From assembly GCA_002312935.1 (NCBI GenBank), contig DCAT01000182.1, positions 1-21,624 of the forward strand: 21,624 nucleotides of DNA, read 5' to 3'. A model generated the notes under the pieces. That model was not told the DNA's origin, did not search any database, and worked only from the letters and a program-made list of their open reading frames with translations. Both the position numbers and the translations under genes were made by a program. Below, in pieces: positions 21,037-21,624 of this stretch. The number at the start of each line of letters is the position of its first letter. The first letter of the stretch is position 1. The stretch is from Oceanospirillaceae bacterium UBA1126. Lineage in GTDB: Bacteria > Pseudomonadota > Gammaproteobacteria > Pseudomonadales > Balneatricaceae.

Positions 21037-21624
21037 ATGATTGACTATTTATATATATTAATTGTTGTGCTGGTATCGGCTTGGTTATGGAAGAAATTTA
21101 ACAAACATATGGCAGCCAAGCAGCATAATAAAAACAATGGAAGGGATGAAGCCCTTTCTAATGTGGTAACAGAAGAAGACTTTGATACTGAGCCTGCAGC
21201 TAACGTGGCTGCAGATGCAGACTATTTGGTGTTAGCGCTAGATAAAGGAAATGAAGCGCAGATAGCCATGCGCGAAAAAAACAATACCGAGGCTTGGGAC
21301 TTACTCCAATCCCAAAAGCAATTATATAGTAAGCATGTGGCTAGCCATAGCGCAGGTGTAGATGCCCTTGTAGCGCTTGATTCACCCGTTAGTAAAGATT
21401 TAGCTAACCTTTTAAGACAAGAAAAGAAGCATAAAGAGGCTTTAGCCCATATTATCTACTGGGTTGGAAACTCTCAGTCTGTGACTAAAGACCAGCAAAG
21501 CAAGCTTCGAGCTTATGTTAATCGCGCTAAGTTGAGTGGCACAACAGTTGATGACGTTATGGACTATTGTTCAGCTGAAGGGGTAAAACAGTTTCATGTG
21601 GTTCAAAAAGACGTAGATAGTTGG
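21037..21624 (+). CDS. Membrane-anchored protein of unknown function (3' end outside window)
   Basis: The frame is open for 196 codons from ATG at 21037 to the window edge. The N-terminus, MIDYLYILIVVLVSAWLWKK, is a single hydrophobic segment followed by lysines, as in an N-terminal membrane anchor with the rest of the protein in the cytoplasm. The following 25-60 region is polar and acidic, probably disordered. Residues from about 65 on (LVLALDKGNEAQIAMREKN, then LLRQEKKHKEALAHIIYWV) look alpha-helical and soluble. GGAA lies about 10 nt before the ATG. I do not recognise the family. Confidence 0.75.
   Translation, partial: MIDYLYILIVVLVSAWLWKKFNKHMAAKQHNKNNGRDEALSNVVTEEDFDTEPAANVAADADYLVLALDKGNEAQIAMREKNNTEAWDLLQSQKQLYSKHVASHSAGVDALVALDSPVSKDLANLLRQEKKHKEALAHIIYWVGNSQSVTKDQQSKLRAYVNRAKLSGTTVDDVMDYCSAEGVKQFHVVQKDVDSW

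Noticed and set aside
1..21624. Insertion sequences, CRISPR arrays, tRNA or rRNA genes, phage defence genes
   Set aside because: No transposase-like protein, no regular direct repeats and no recognisable tRNA or rRNA sequence was seen; the window is metabolic.

Overview
The window reads as a chromosomal cobalamin (vitamin B12) biosynthesis region from a gammaproteobacterium. It has moderate GC by eye, a Pseudomonas-like B12 gene set (CobN with a ChlI/ChlD-type partner, CbiD, CobB, CobW) and no mobile elements, tRNA, rRNA or CRISPR. The genus cannot be named from the sequence.

Layout. Positions 1-4273 (minus) hold cobW followed by cobN, which runs off the left edge. Positions 4448-5707 (minus) hold a Bcr/CflA-type MFS transporter. 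Positions 5795-16557 (minus) are one long, tightly packed operon. In transcription order it is a fused chlI-chlD chelatase gene, cobO, cobB, cbiD, cobK, a tiny ORF, cobH, cobL, cobI, cbiG, cobJ and cobM, ending at a clear intrinsic terminator at 5728-5752. A promoter (about 16766-16795) and a cobalamin riboswitch (about 16617-16753) precede it, so the operon should be repressed by its own end product. Upstream lie a cobalamin-independent methionine-synthase-like zinc methyltransferase (17011-18153) and a FAD-dependent amine/amino-acid oxidase-like gene (18242-19567), both minus. Divergent from these is a proline iminopeptidase (19603-20565, plus). A structured 470-bp gap follows, then the start of a membrane-anchored protein of unknown function that runs off the right edge.

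How the genes work together. CobI, CobJ, CobM and CobL methylate the macrocycle, with ring contraction by CobJ and decarboxylation by CobL. CbiG, CbiD, CobK and CobH complete hydrogenobyrinate or its cobalt form. CobB amidates side chains a and c, CobN with the ChlI-ChlD protein inserts cobalt, and CobO adenosylates. CobW is a metal-binding GTPase that probably supports cobalt delivery. The set mixes genes of the late-insertion (CobN) and early-insertion (CbiD, CbiG) routes. No CobG/CobZ oxygenase and no CobF are present in the window.

The most interesting observation is in the chelatase gene. Exactly in the linker between its ATPase half and its von Willebrand half there is an in-phase C_CCC_CCG slippery heptamer, with a -1-frame stop three codons later. 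This looks like programmed frameshifting that would make a separate ChlI-like small subunit from one gene. A second in-phase slippery heptamer (A_AAA_AAA) lies in the tiny ORF between cobK and cobH, where a -1 shift would produce a short histidine-rich peptide.
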